Assembly (NCBI GenBank): GCA_028554795.2
Contig: JAPYKE020000036.1
Location: 332,382-396,381, forward strand
From: Sinohyriopsis cumingii
Lineage: Eukaryota; Mollusca; Bivalvia; Unionida; Unionidae
Direction: 5' to 3'
Length of the DNA: 64,000 nt
How positions within the stretch are numbered: position 1 is the first letter of the stretch; every line of letters begins with the position of its first letter. Below, in pieces: positions 8,901 through 23,052 of the stretch. The position numbers and the translations under genes were made by a program. The notes beneath the pieces were generated by a model. That model was not told the DNA's origin and made no database searches. It was given only the letters and a program-made list of their open reading frames with translations.

Positions 8901-10525
8901 ATAGAAATTGTTTCCATTTTCTTTGTATTTATACACAGCAGTCAGTACTTCAAAGGTCATCAGTTTTCTCTGAAGTCTCAGGAAAACTATTGTATTGGTA
9001 CATTTAAAGACCCAGAAGGATTAACCGTCGTTTAATTAATTGTAGCTGTTTTTGTTTGCGTCTTCAGAGGTCGGTTGCTTGTTGGTACAGTCCAGTAGCA
9101 TGATTGAGTGTATCACAGCATACAGTACTCAGGCCAGATGTCAACATAAAGGGATTATGATGTAACAATGCACTGTAAAGATGGGTTTGTCAATACGAAC
9201 AAAGGAATTGTTTATGTAACAGATAAATTCCAGTGCATTGTGCATCCAAGTCTGTGGCTTCCTTTCATGGTCCTTTTGAATGTCTCCACTCCAATTCCAT
9301 GATTATATGTACAAATTAAAGAGCCAAAAAGGTTGCCGCCCAAAAAATTACCAGATGGTATATTTTTCGCCAATAAGGAAAATTAATCGCACTATGTGAC
9401 ATTGCCATAGCCCAGGACGATCCCTGCTTTATGTTTGCTACGGCAACCCAAGTAAATCTATAACTAATTTTTTTTTGTCAGTACGATTAGTATTTGTTAC
9501 TTATTAATGAACTTTAAGTGAATAAAATTATATTTTATAGGGAGAAAATTTCTGAATAATAATTAAAGAAATATTGCATCATCGTAATAACTGAACTGTA
9601 GAGACATGTTTGAAAGTAACGTTTTAATTATCTAGGCCTAACAGTAATGAATTGAGGATATGTGATATGTAGGCAAAAAGTAAGTGGCCATGTACACATT
9701 CAGAAGAATTATATTTGATGGAACAGTATACACTATATTTGATTTTTTTGTCGAAAAATACTTTTTCACCGTTTTTCTCTATTTGGTTGCTATGGTAAAC
9801 ATGAACACACATCAATTTCACCGACATCTAAGTGCTAGCAATCTGCATGCATATATGCATCACTGTATAGAATTTCACAGCAATCTGATTATAAATAATA
9901 GTTCTGAAGCTGTTATATGGATTTGACCCAAAACGTCTGTATTGTTCTCAATCAATTCAGCATTAAGAGATAGGGCGTTAGAAATAAATCTGCACTGGTT
10001 TTAAGGTCAAGCAAAACAACACAGCACTAATCCTCTCCATCAGCACTGAGATGTGTTATGGTTTTGAGAAATCACATGAGCTTTATTGTACTTGAATTGG
10101 TATCTAAATACATTACAATATGCTTTAAAAGAATACAACATGAAGCTTAATATTATTCTACATGACTTTGTATCTCTTTAGCCTTGCTAGACATTATTTT
10201 ACAAAATGAAATACACAAAGTGAACAAACATAATTTAATTCACATTAACTAAAATTACTGCTATATGATTAACTGTTATTTTGTTATTTTCTCCCTGCCC
10301 CAACATGTATACATGTACTGATGGAGGTTTTGGTCATTCTTGCTATACCATAGTTCACTATATAACGTGGTTCATTCAATTCATTAAAATTGCCATAATT
10401 TCTGCAAAACAAATGGTTCAGTGTATACGAAGCTCAATAGTTATGGATTTCAACTACCACACTGACATTATAAAGAGGGAGAGCTGAATATGAACTTTTC
10501 TAAAGACATGAAGTGTTGTTCTTAC

Positions 10526-10595
10526 CCTGTTCTGTTTAATCCACTCGTGTATGAACTTTATGCTGGACTCAAACTCCTTATACTGCTTCAACTTT
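10526..10595 (-). CDS. Exon B, copy 2 (Asn22 form)
   Basis: Same as copy 1, with donor and acceptor unchanged. Confidence 0.48.
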
Positions 10596-10664
10596 CTGAT
10601 GAGAAGAAAATTTCAGGTATTTAAACTTCCTTCGTTGTGATAGAGAAAAGAAACAGCTATCTCA

Positions 10665-10915
10665 TTTTTTTTGTGCCACTGGTATCTTTACTACATAATC
10701 GAATTTATATGCTGCAGAATTGTATTCCTTTTATTTTTGTTCGGTGTTTTACAGCACAGCAGTACAATTTATTTTATGCCAATACAATTGGAGTAAAGTT
10801 TCTTACCCATGAACACACCATGGTAGCTGATCTGGGCTGATCCTATGGCAAGATTTGAACTCACACTATTGTTATGGGTCACAAGTCCATCATGCTAATG
10901 TCTAAGCCAACATGG
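10665..10915 (-). mobile_element. tRNA-derived SINE, copy 2
   Basis: Tail of 8 A. Confidence 0.68.
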
Positions 10916-11297
10916 AATTTAACTTCATTTGTCACCTTATATGAAATACTGCAGGACGCAACTTGGATATTTTATAAGTGTGCAGAATTATGAACTTTAG
11001 AAGACAAGTAAATCAGCCAGACACTATCAACCTTGGACTGAATTAGCTTGTAATTGGAATTATTTCAGCTTTACAAATGTCTTATAATACCTGTACATTT
11101 ATGACAAGTAGTACTGGAAATAATGTTAAGATATGTAATAAATGGGCAAATCAACTTGTAAAGTTCAAGAAATTTAAACAATTGAACATACAGAACAATG
11201 CCACTATTTTAAAGTACCAGTCCAAAACTAATATTGATACGATAAATAAAAATTGACAAAACTGCACATTATGAATACTGAATGTTATTCATTCTGC

Positions 11298-11621
11298 TTA
11301 CTCCCAAAGTTGTTGGATATAACCGTCCTTCTCATTTTTCCTGTCTTTGAGTATCCCCATTAACGCATCAACTTTCATCTGAACTTCCTGCCTCCCTGCC
11401 TGCTGCACTGCATTAAACAATATCAGCTCTTTGATCTGAGCTGCATGTTTTATTTCTGTGACCTGGCTTGTACTTTTTGGATCTACAATCTCACCTGCAG
11501 TTTTTGTGTCTGCTATCTGACCTTCACTTTTTGTGCCTGCAATCTGGCTTGCACTTTCTGTTTCTGCGATCTGACCCACGGTTTTTGTGTCTGCTTTACC
11601 TTCACACAGGACAATATCAGT
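11298..11621 (-). CDS. Exon A, copy 3
   Basis: Protein identical to the copy at 5583-5906. Acceptor and stop are intact. Confidence 0.52.
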   Translation of the reverse strand, partial: TDIVLCEGKADTKTVGQIAETESASQIAGTKSEGQIADTKTAGEIVDPKSTSQVTEIKHAAQIKELILFNAVQQAGRQEVQMKVDALMGILKDRKNEKDGYIQQLWE

Positions 11622-14600
11622 CTGGAATTAGCAAAATCGAATTATATCTACACGCCCCTTGATTGTATGGATGACACTGTAGCATTACTTTCCGAAGAGT
11701 TCTAATTGAATTTACATGTCAGTTGCTTGTTACGACATGGTACAATGAATGTTAACCAATGGAGCAATACTGCATACAATTTGAAAGATGTTACTTTGCT
11801 TTAGTTTCTTTGTAAAATATTGAAATTAAGTTTGTATTCAATCTAAAAAGGCTGAAAATTACATTTAGCCTAAGACACAAACAGCACGAGTTGATGTTTA
11901 TGCTTTCACATTAGCTATTGTGATAATGAAATACTATATATTACTGTTGCACATGGGATGAAAGAGTGTTAATATACAGTAATGTCTCCTCCTTTAAGGA
12001 TAAAGGTCTTATAAGCAGTAATCCGCTTTCCCGCGCATTCGATGTTAATTATCTTAAGCCAGTAGCATTTTCACCATATAGGATACATTCCAAACGTGTT
12101 CCACATGTATAACGAAGTACTTTACTGATCGGTTAATAACCACTTTTATGCAAAGTTTCTACATTGAATTGTATCTGATCCACATTGGAGAATTTGAAAG
12201 CTACACTACCGATGTGTCATACATTGAAATGTTACAATGAACCTTTAATGGTGGCTATTGCTCGTTCCACTCCAGGCTGAACAGAAACCATAACTCAGAA
12301 ATAAATGTAGCTTATTCCTTGTGTGAAATCAGGCAGTACTGGCAAAGCAATAGAGAAACTTCATGCAAAAGTCATTGACTGATACATAAAGCACTTAAGC
12401 GGTGATGCTGTCTGGGTGTGTGCTTTCGAGAATCTTGCCAAATTTGTACAAATTTATACACTTGGAGAACACTGATGCGTGAGAACTCCCACAAATTATT
12501 CAGAAATTAGTTAAAAGTCACGCATATAAAAATGTGCTCGGTGAAGAATGGAGATAGCAGTGAGTGATTTTGAGCCCACAAATGGTGCTGAATATGAGCC
12601 AATTGTACATGTTAACGGATGGATAAAAACAGATGACATGACAGTCAATCTCGCTTTCAGCAGTATTTCGAAATTACATATAGAAAGGGCAGAACCACTG
12701 AAATTGATTTAAAATACAGACAAGTTTTAAGTTGAAGGCAATTTTCATTTTTTTATCAATCAATTTAGCCCTGTTGATCTAATAATACAAAACCATATAT
12801 CCACATCAGGGTTCAGATGAACTAAATAAATAAGGATGAAAACAAAATTAAATCAAGCAGACTATGGCATTGATGGACTAAAAATCCCAATACAGCATTA
12901 CCGAACAGGTGAGAAATCCGGCATAGTAGTCAGTTAACTACTGATTTAAGAAAGTAAGTTTATGTTTGTGACAAATCCTATTTTGGAGCAGATGTGTCCA
13001 AAAGATAATATGTGAGCTCTGGAAAATTGATTTTGTTGGTATTCATCCTCATTCCCATGCCCAGATTAGTTCTAGATGTAACTTTCAATGTAAGACGAAA
13101 CAACATTATTTCTTCTGATTTAAAGATAACATTATAATGTCTTCCATGTTTAAGAGAGACATGAAATTGGTAATAAGATGTTTTCAGTGCCATCATGCAG
13201 TACAAAACAAAGGGCCTGGTGGCTAAAGCGAGTTAAATGGAGCCACAATTAAATGGCCTAAAATGCTGAATAAAACTCACTGTCAACCAGCAGGTACCCT
13301 GTATGACATTTTATATATCTTGCCATTGATAAGAATTGCATATAAATATATAATAAATATACGCCTAACTGTAATCTGCATACTGAAAATACACCCAGTA
13401 TGTCAACATACACAAAAGGGAACCACCTACCTTCCAAACATGGAAAGACTATCAAGTGAACGTGCATCAAAATGTATAATGTATCATACTGCAGACTGTA
13501 TTGTGAATTGTATCGATACGTGTCACAGGTGTATTGTTTCACCACTAGTATACAGATCACGTGTACTTTCTGACCCCACGCAAATTGGGTGAAAAAAAAA
13601 CGGGTCCAAAAGATTAGGTTTTTCCCTCTGTATTTTGTAGTGTAACTAAAACGTCCAGATTATTTGGTATCATTGTAGAGCTACATCTGTCTACTTCTAT
13701 AATACCACCCACTTTAGTGATCATACATGACCTTGATGCTACAGAGCTCAGCAGTAAGCTACTACCTCCTGCCACGTAAATGCGGTGCCAGGGGTTAACG
13801 AGCTAAACCACTGAATCTTGAAACAATCATTGATACTCTTACAACTTTTCCAGTTTTTGGAGATCAAATGCCTCCTTCTTCCAGTTAAATCTTGGAATGA
13901 GAACATAACCCCTCAGTTCCTCTCATCATGTTTGAACTGGGTAATACACAACAAATATTCTGATTTAGCACTAGAATAAAGTCACCATATGAAGATTTCT
14001 GTTCATGAGAGAAGGTCAATACCTGAGAGCCATACCGTGACCATAAACCTGAGTGGTGAAACTATCAATAACATTGTAAACATTTATGAAAAAAACTCTA
14101 ACAATGATAACTCTATGGACCAAATTACAATGTGATGCTGAATCTGCTGAATCATGCTCAGCACTTATTTATGTGGAAACCCAGAAAACCACACATAATG
14201 AACCATATTGTTATGGAATAAAGAGAGTATATGATGCTTCTAAATAATTTACCTACTGACAGCGCAGACAGACTTGACAATTATATCATTTTTGAGATTT
14301 GAAATGCATTGTGGATGATAAGTGTAAAGATGTAATGTTAATTCAACAGGTATTAAACAGGTCACAAAGTTGTTGATTTTGTATAGTGCGATAATATCTT
14401 ACTGCAGATTGTATTACATTTTTATTTTAAATGTATGATACTGACTGTGCAGTTGTGATGTTGCACTTGAAGCATTACTACCATCACTACATGTAGATGA
14501 CATTCGACCCCCAGGTACAATATCAGGTTCAGTGACTGTTGTCTGGTGAATTTGCACTAAATCCAAATGCAAAGTCTGCAAAGTCTAACGATGATAATGC

Positions 14601-16240
14601 TGCACTGCTGACAGTATAGAAATTGTTTCCATTTTCTTTGTATTTATACACAGCAGTCAGTACTTCAAAGGTCATCAGTTTTCTCTGAAGTCTCAGGAAA
14701 ACTATTGTATTGGTACATTTAAAGACCCAGAAGGATTAACCGTCGTTTAATTAATTGTAGCTGTTTTTGTTTGCGTCTTCAGAGGTCGGTTGCTTGTTGG
14801 TACAGTCCAGTAGCATGATTGAGTGTATCACAGCATACAGTACTCAGGCCAGATGTCAACATAAAGGGATTATGATGTAACAATGCACTGTAAAGATGGG
14901 TTTGTCAATACGAACAAAGGAATTGTTTATGTAACAGATAAATTCCAGTGCATTGTGCATCCAAGTCTGTGGCTTCCTTTCATGGTCCTTTTGAATGTCT
15001 CCACTCCAATTCCATGATTATATGTACAAATTAAAGAGCCAAAAAGGTTGCCGCCCAAAAAATTACCAGATGGTATATTTTTCGCCAATAAGGAAAATTA
15101 ATCGCACTATGTGACATTGCCATAGCCCAGGACGATCCCTGCTTTATGTTTGCTACGGCAACCCAAGTAAATCTATAACTAATTTTTTTTTGTCAGTACG
15201 ATTAGTATTTGTTACTTATTAATGAACTTTAAGTGAATAAAATTATATTTTATAGGGAGAAAATTTCTGAATAATAATTAAAGAAATATTGCATCATCGT
15301 AATAACTGAACTGTAGAGACATGTTTGAAAGTAACGTTTTAATTATCTAGGCCTAACAGTAATGAATTGAGGATATGTGATATGTAGGCAAAAAGTAAGT
15401 GGCCATGTACACATTCAGAAGAATTATATTTGATGGAACAGTATACACTATATTTGATTTTTTTGTCGAAAAATACTTTTTCACCGTTTTTCTCTATTTG
15501 GTTGCTATGGTAAACATGAACACACATCAATTTCACCGACATCTAAGTGCTAGCAATCTGCATGCATATATGCATCACTGTATAGAATTTCACAGCAATC
15601 TGATTATAAATAATAGTTCTGAAGCTGTTATATGGATTTGACCCAAAACGTCTGTATTGTTCTCAATCAATTCAGCATTAAGAGATAGGGCGTTAGAAAT
15701 AAATCTGCACTGGTTTTAAGGTCAAGCAAAACAACACAGCACTAATCCTCTCCATCAGCACTGAGATGTGTTATGGTTTTGAGAAATCACATGAGCTTTA
15801 TTGTACTTGAATTGGTATCTAAATACATTACAATATGCTTTAAAAGAATACAACATGAAGCTTAATATTATTCTACATGACTTTGTATCTCTTTAGCCTT
15901 GCTAGACATTATTTTACAAAATGAAATACACAAAGTGAACAAACATAATTTAATTCACATTAACTAAAATTACTGCTATATGATTAACTGTTATTTTGTT
16001 ATTTTCTCCCTGCCCCAACATGTATACATGTACTGATGGAGGTTTTGGTCATTCTTGCTATACCATAGTTCACTATATAACGTGGTTCATTCAATTCATT
16101 AAAATTGCCATAATTTCTGCAAAACAAATGGTTCAGTGTATACGAAGCTCAATAGTTATGGATTTCAACTACCACACTGACATTATAAAGAGGGAGAGCT
16201 GAATATGAACTTTTCTAAAGACATGAAGTGTTGTTCTTAC

Positions 16241-16310
16241 CCTGTTCTGTTTAATCCACTCGTGTATGAACTTTATGCTGGACTCAAACTCCTTATACTG
16301 CTTCAACTTT
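16241..16310 (-). CDS. Exon B, copy 3 (Asn22 form)
   Basis: Same as copy 1. Last copy with Asn22 before the His22 run begins. Confidence 0.48.
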
Positions 16311-16379
16311 CTGATGAGAAGAAAATTTCAGGTATTTAAACTTCCTTCGTTGTGATAGAGAAAAGAAACAGCTATCTCA

Positions 16380-16630
16380 TTTTTTTTGTGCCACTGGTAT
16401 CTTTACTACATAATCGAATTTATATGCTGCAGAATTGTATTCCTTTTATTTTTGTTCGGTGTTTTACAGCACAGCAGTACAATTTATTTTATGCCAATAC
16501 AATTGGAGTAAAGTTTCTTACCCATGAACACACCATGGTAGCTGATCTGGGCTGATCCTATGGCAAGATTTGAACTCACACTATTGTTATGGGTCACAAG
16601 TCCATCATGCTAATGTCTAAGCCAACATGG
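16380..16630 (-). mobile_element. tRNA-derived SINE, copy 3
   Basis: Tail of 8 A. Confidence 0.68.
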
Positions 16631-17012
16631 AATTTAACTTCATTTGTCACCTTATATGAAATACTGCAGGACGCAACTTGGATATTTTATAAGTGTGCAG
16701 AATTATGAACTTTAGAAGACAAGTAAATCAGCCAGACACTATCAACCTTGGACTGAATTAGCTTGTAATTGGAATTATTTCAGCTTTACAAATGTCTTAT
16801 AATACCTGTACATTTATGACAAGTAGTACTGGAAATAATGTTAAGATATGTAATAAATGGGCAAATCAACTTGTAAAGTTCAAGAAATTTAAACAATTGA
16901 ACATACAGAACAATGCCACTATTTTAAAGTACCAGTCCAAAACTAATATTGATACGATAAATAAAAATTGACAAAACTGCACATTATGAATACTGAATGT
17001 TATTCATTCTGC

Positions 17013-17336
17013 TTACTCCCAAAGTTGTTGGATATAACCGTCCTTCTCATTTTTCCTGTCTTTGAGTATCCCCATTAACGCATCAACTTTCATCTGAACT
17101 TCCTGCCTCCCTGCCTGCTGCACTGCATTAAACAATATCAGCTCTTTGATCTGAGCTGCATGTTTTATTTCTGTGACCTGGCTTGTACTTTTTGGATCTA
17201 CAATCTCACCTGCAGTTTTTGTGTCTGCTATCTGACCTTCACTTTTTGTGCCTGCAATCTGGCTTGCACTTTCTGTTTCTGCGATCTGACCCACGGTTTT
17301 TGTGTCTGCTTTACCTTCACACAGGACAATATCAGT
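17013..17336 (-). CDS. Exon A, copy 4
   Basis: No base change seen in the exon, although this unit differs from copies 1-3 further right. Confidence 0.52.
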   Translation of the reverse strand, partial: TDIVLCEGKADTKTVGQIAETESASQIAGTKSEGQIADTKTAGEIVDPKSTSQVTEIKHAAQIKELILFNAVQQAGRQEVQMKVDALMGILKDRKNEKDGYIQQLWE

Positions 17337-20300
17337 CTGGAATTAGCAAAATCGAATTATATCTACACGCCCCTTGATTGTATGGATGACACTGTAGCAT
17401 TACTTTCCGAAGAGTTCTAATTGAATTTACATGTCAGTTGCTTGTTACGACATGGTACAATGAATGTTAACCAATGGAGCAATACTGCATACAATTTGAA
17501 AGATGTTACTTTGCTTTAGTTTCTTTGTAAAATATTGAAATTAAGTTTGTATTCAATCTAAAAAGGCTGAAAATTACATTTAGCCTAAGACACAAACAGC
17601 ACGAGTTGATGTTTATGCTTTCACATTAGCTATTGTGATAATGAAATACTATATATTACTGTTGCACATGGGATGAAAGAGTGTTAATATACAGTAATGT
17701 CTCCTCCTTTAAGGATAAAGGTCTTATAAGCAGTAATCCGCTTTCCCGCGCATTCGATGTTAATTATCTTAAGCCAGTAGCATTTTCACCATATAGGATA
17801 CATTCCAAACGTGTTCCACATGTATAACGAAGTACTTTACTGATCGGTTAATAACCACTTTTATGCAAAGTTTCTACATTGAATTGTATCTGATCCACAT
17901 TGGAGAATTTGAAAGCTACACTACCGATGTGTCATACATTGAAATGTTACAATGAACCTTTAATGGTGGCTATTGCTCGTTCCACTCCAGGCTGAACAGA
18001 AACCATAACTCAGAAATAAATGTAGCTTATTCCTTGTGTGAAATCAGGCAGTACTGGCAAAGCAATAGAGAAACTTCATGCAAAAGTCATTGACTGATAC
18101 ATAAAGCACTTAAGCGGTGATGCTGTCTGGGTGTGTGCTTTCGAGAATCTTGCCAAATTTGTACAAATTTATACACTTGGAGAACACTGATGCGTGAGAA
18201 CTCCCACAAATTATTCAGAAATTAGTTAAAAGTCACGCATATAAAAATGTGCTCGGTGAAGAATGGAGATAGCAGTGAGTGATTTTGAGCCCACAAATGG
18301 TGCTGAATATGAGCCAATTGTACATGTTAACGGATGGATAAAAACAGATGACATGACAGTCAATCTCGCTTTCAGCAGTATTTCGAAATTACATATAGAA
18401 AGGGCAGAACCACTGAAATTGATTTAAAATACAGACAAGTTTTAAGTTGAAGGCAATTTTCATTTTTTTATCAATCAATTTAGCCCTGTTGATCTAATAA
18501 TACAAAACCATATATCCACATCAGGGTTCAGATGAACTAAATAAATAAGGATGAAAACAAAATTAAATCAAGCAGACTATGGCATTGATGGACTAAAAAT
18601 CCCAATACAGCATTACCGAACAGGTGAGAAATCCGGCATAGTAGTCAGTTAACTACTGATTTAAGAAAGTAAGTTTATGTTTGTGACAAATCCTATTTTG
18701 GAGCAGATGTGTCCAAAAGATAATATGTGAGCTCTGGAAAATTGATTTTGTTGGTATTCATCCTCATTCCCATGCCCAGATTAGTTCTAGATGTAACTTT
18801 CAATGTAAGACGAAACAACATTATTTCTTCTGATTTAAAGATAACATTATAATGTCTTCCATGTTTAAGAGAGACATGAAATTGGTAATAAGATGTTTTC
18901 AGTGCCATCATGCAGTACAAAACAAAGGGCCTGGTGGCTAAAGCGAGTTAAATGGAGCCACAATTAAATGGCCTAAAATGCTGAATAAAACTCACTGTCA
19001 ACCAGCAGGTACCCTGTATGACATTTTATATATCTTGCCATTGATAAGAATTGCATATAAATATATAATAAATATACGCCTAACTGTAATCTGCATACTG
19101 AAAATACACCCAGTATGTCAACATACACAAAAGGGAACCACCTACCTTCCAAACATGGAAAGACTATCAAGTGAACGTGCATCAAAATGTATAATGTATC
19201 ATACTGCAGACTGTATTGTGAATTGTATCGATACGTGTCACAGGTGTATTGTTTCACCACTAGTATACAGATCACGTGTACTTTCTGACCCCACGCAAAT
19301 TGGGTGAAAAAAAAACGGGTCCAAAAGATTAGGTTTTTCCCTCTGTATTTTGTAGTGTAACTAAAACGTCCAGATTATTTGGTATCATTGTAGAGCTACA
19401 TCTGTCTACTTCTATAATACCACCCACTTTAGTGATCATACATGACCTTGATGCTACAGAGCTCAGCAGTAAGCTACTACCTCCTGCCACGTAAATGCGG
19501 TGCCAGGGGTTAACGAGCTAAACCACTGAATCTTGAAACAATCATTGATACTCTTACAACTTTTCCAGTTTTTGGAGATCAAATGCCTCCTTCTTCCAGT
19601 TAAATCTTGGAATGAGAACATAACCCCTCAGTTCCTCTCATCATGTTTGAACTGGGTAATACACAACAAATATTCTGATTTAGCACTAGAATAAAGTCAC
19701 CATATGAAGATTTCTGTTCATGAGAGAAGGTCAATACCTGAGAGCCATACCGTGACCATAAACCTGAGTGGTGAAACTATCAATAACATTGTAAACATTT
19801 ATGAAAAAAACTCTAACAATGATAACTCTATGGACCAAATTACAATGTGATGCTGAATCTGCTGAATCATGCTCAGCACTTATTTATGTGGAAACCCAGA
19901 AAACCACACATAATGAACCATATTGTTATGGAATAAAGAGAGTATATGATGCTTCTAAATAATTTACCTACTGACAGCGCAGACAGACTTGACAATTATA
20001 TCATTTTTGAGATTTGAAATGCATTGTGGATGATAAGTGTAAAGATGTAATGTTAATTCAACAGGTATTAAACAGGTCACAAAGTTGTTGATTTTGTATA
20101 GTGCGATAATATCTTACTGCAGATTGTATTACATTTTTATTTTAAATGTATGATACTGACTGTGCAGTTGTGATGTTGCACTTGAAGCATTACTACCATC
20201 ACTACATGTAGATGACATTCGACCCCCAGGTACAATATCAGGTTCAGTGACTGTTGTCTGGTGAATTTGCACTAAATCCAAATGCAAAGTCTGCAAAGTC

Positions 20301-21956
20301 TAACGATGATAATGCTGCACTGCTGACAGTATAGAAATTGTTTCCATTTTCTTTGTATTTATACACAGCAGTCAGTACTTCAAAGGTCATCAGTTTTCTC
20401 TGAAGTCTCAGGAAAACTATTGTATTGGTACATTTAAAGACCCAGAAGGATTAACCGTCGTTTAATTAATTGTAGCTGTTTTTGTTTGCGTCTTCAGAGG
20501 TCGGTTGCTTGTTGGTACAGTCCAGTAGCATGATTGAGTGTATCACAGCATACAGTACTCAGGCCAGATGTCAACATAAAGGGATTATGATGTAACAATG
20601 CACTGTAAAGATGGGTTTGTCAATACGAACAAAGGAATTGTTTATGTAACAGATAAATTCCAGTGCATTGTGCATCCAAGTCTGTGGCTTCCTTTCATGG
20701 TCCTTTTGAATGTCTCCACTCCAATTCCATGATTATATGTACAAATTAAAGAGCCAAAAAGGTTGCCGCCCAAAAAATTACCAGATGGTATATTTTTCGC
20801 CAATAAGGAAAATTAATCGCACTATGTGACATTGCCATAGCCCAGGACGATCCCTGCTTTATGTTTGCTACGGCAACCCAAGTAAATCTATAACTAATTT
20901 TTTTTTTGTCAGTACGATTAGTATTTGTTACTTATTAATGAACTTTAAGTGAATAAAATTATATTTTATAGGGAGAAAATTTCTGAATAATAATTAAAGA
21001 AATATTGCATCATCGTAATAACTGAACTGTAGAGACATGTTTGAAAGTAACGTTTTAATTATCTAGGCCTAACAGTAATGAATTGAGGATATGTGATATG
21101 TAGGCAAAAAGTAAGTGGCCATGTACACATTCAGAAGAATTATATTTGATGGAACAGTATACACTATATTTGATTTTTTTGTCGAAAAATACTTTTTCAC
21201 CGTTTTTCTTTATTTGGTTGCTATGGTAAACATGAACACACATGAATTTCACCGACATCTAAGTGCTAGCAATCTGCATGCATATATGCATCACTGTATA
21301 GAATTTCACAGCAATCTGATTATAAATAATAGTTCTGAAGCTGTTATATGGATTTGACCCAAAACGTCTGTATTGTTCTCAATCAATTCAGCATTAAGAG
21401 ATAGGGCGTTAGAAATAAATCTGCACTGGTTTTAAGGTCAAGCAAAACAACACAGCACTAATCCTCTCCATCAGCACTGAGATGTGTTATGGTTTTGAGA
21501 AATCACATGAGCTTTATTGTACTTGAATTGGTATCTAAATACATTACAATATGCTTTAAAAGAATACAACATGAAGCTTAATATTATTCTACATGACTTT
21601 GTATCTCTTTAGCCTTGCTAGACATTATTTTACAAAATGAAATACACAAAGTGAACAAACATAATTTAATTCACATTAACTAAAATTACTGCTATATGAT
21701 TAACTGTTATTTTGTTATTTTCTCCCTGCCCCAACATGTATACATGTACTGATGGAGGTTTTGGTCATTCTTGCTATACCATAGTTCACTATATAACGTG
21801 GTTCATTCAATTCATTAAAATTGCCATAATTTCTGCAAAACAAATGGTTCAGTGTATACGAAGCTCAATAGTTATGGATTTCAACTACCACACTGACATT
21901 ATAAAGAGGGAGAGCTGAATATGAACTTTTCTAAAGACATGAAGTGTTGTTCTTAC

Positions 21957-22026
21957 CCTGTGCTGTTTAATCCACTCGTGTATGAACTTTATGCTGGACT
22001 CAAACTCCTTATACTGCTTCAACTTT
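21957..22026 (-). CDS. Exon B, copy 4 (His22 form)
   Basis: Plus-strand CCTGTTCTG becomes CCTGTGCTG, changing the second-last residue from Asn to His, next to the donor. Confidence 0.48.
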
Positions 22027-22095
22027 CTGATGAGAAGAAAATTTCAGGTATTTAAACTTCCTTCGTTGTGATAGAGAAAAGAAACAGCTATCTCA

Positions 22096-22346
22096 TTTTT
22101 TTTGTGCCACTGGTATCTTTACTACATAATCGAATTTATATGCTGCAGAATTGTATTCCTTTTATTTTTGTTCGGTGTTTTACAGCACAGCAGTACAATT
22201 TATTTTATGCCAATACAATTGGAGTAAAGTTTCTTACCCATGAACACACCATGGTAGCTGATCTGGGCTGATCCTATGGCAAGATTTGAACTCACACTAT
22301 TGTTATGGGTCACAAGTCCATCATGCTAATGTCTAAGCCAACATGG
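22096..22346 (-). mobile_element. tRNA-derived SINE, copy 4
   Basis: Tail of 8 A. Confidence 0.68.
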
Positions 22347-22728
22347 AATTTAACTTCATTTGTCACCTTATATGAAATACTGCAGGACGCAACTTGGATA
22401 TTTTATAAGTGTGCAGAATTATGAACTTTAGAAGACAAGTAAAACAGCCAGACACTATCAACCTTGGACTGAATTAGCTTGTAATTGGAATTATTTCAGC
22501 TTTACAAATGTCTTATAATACCTGTACATTTATGACAAGTAGTACTGGAAATAATGTTAAGATATGTAATAAATGGGCTAATCAACTTGTAAAGTTCAAG
22601 AAATTTAAACAATTGAACATACAGAACAATGCCACTATTTTAAAGTACCAGTCCAAAACTAATATTGATACGATAAATAAAAATTGACAAAACTGCACAT
22701 TATGAATACTGAATGTTATTCATTCTGC

Positions 22729-23052
22729 TTACTCCCAAAGTTGTTGGATATAACCGTCCTTCTCATTTTTCCTGTCTTTGAGTATCCCCATTAACGCATC
22801 AACTTTCATCTGAACTTCCTGCCTCCCTGCCTGCTGCACTGCATTAAACAATATCAGCTCTTTGATCTGAGCTGCATGTTTTATTTCTGTGACCTGGCTT
22901 GTACTTTTTGGATCTACAATCTCACCTGCAGTTTTTGTGTCTGCTATCTGACCTTCACTTTTTGTGCCTGCAATCTGGCTTGCACTTTCTGTTTCTGCGA
23001 TCTGACCCACGGTTTTTGTGTCTGCTTTACCTTCACACAGGACAATATCAGT
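22729..23052 (-). CDS. Exon A, copy 5
   Basis: Intact. The nearest change in the flank is about 270 bp away, near 23323. Confidence 0.52.
   Translation of the reverse strand, partial: TDIVLCEGKADTKTVGQIAETESASQIAGTKSEGQIADTKTAGEIVDPKSTSQVTEIKHAAQIKELILFNAVQQAGRQEVQMKVDALMGILKDRKNEKDGYIQQLWE

Larger units (their letters stand above)
5716..11430. repeat. Array unit, copy 2
   Basis: Differs from copy 1 at only a few bases: G at 5935 and A at 6991, plus the two-base difference that is private to copy 1. Confidence 0.95.
11431..17145. repeat. Array unit, copy 3
   Basis: Closest to copies 1 and 2. It has G at the site equivalent to 1276, as in copies 1 and 4, where copies 2 and 5-11 have A. Confidence 0.95.
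17146..22861. repeat. Array unit, copy 4
   Basis: First copy of the 4-9 group at the sites equivalent to 4816 and 5298. The T-run is 10 instead of 9. Private changes lie around 21209 and 21244. It shares the word GGGCTAATC (near 22578) with copies 7 and 9. Confidence 0.95.
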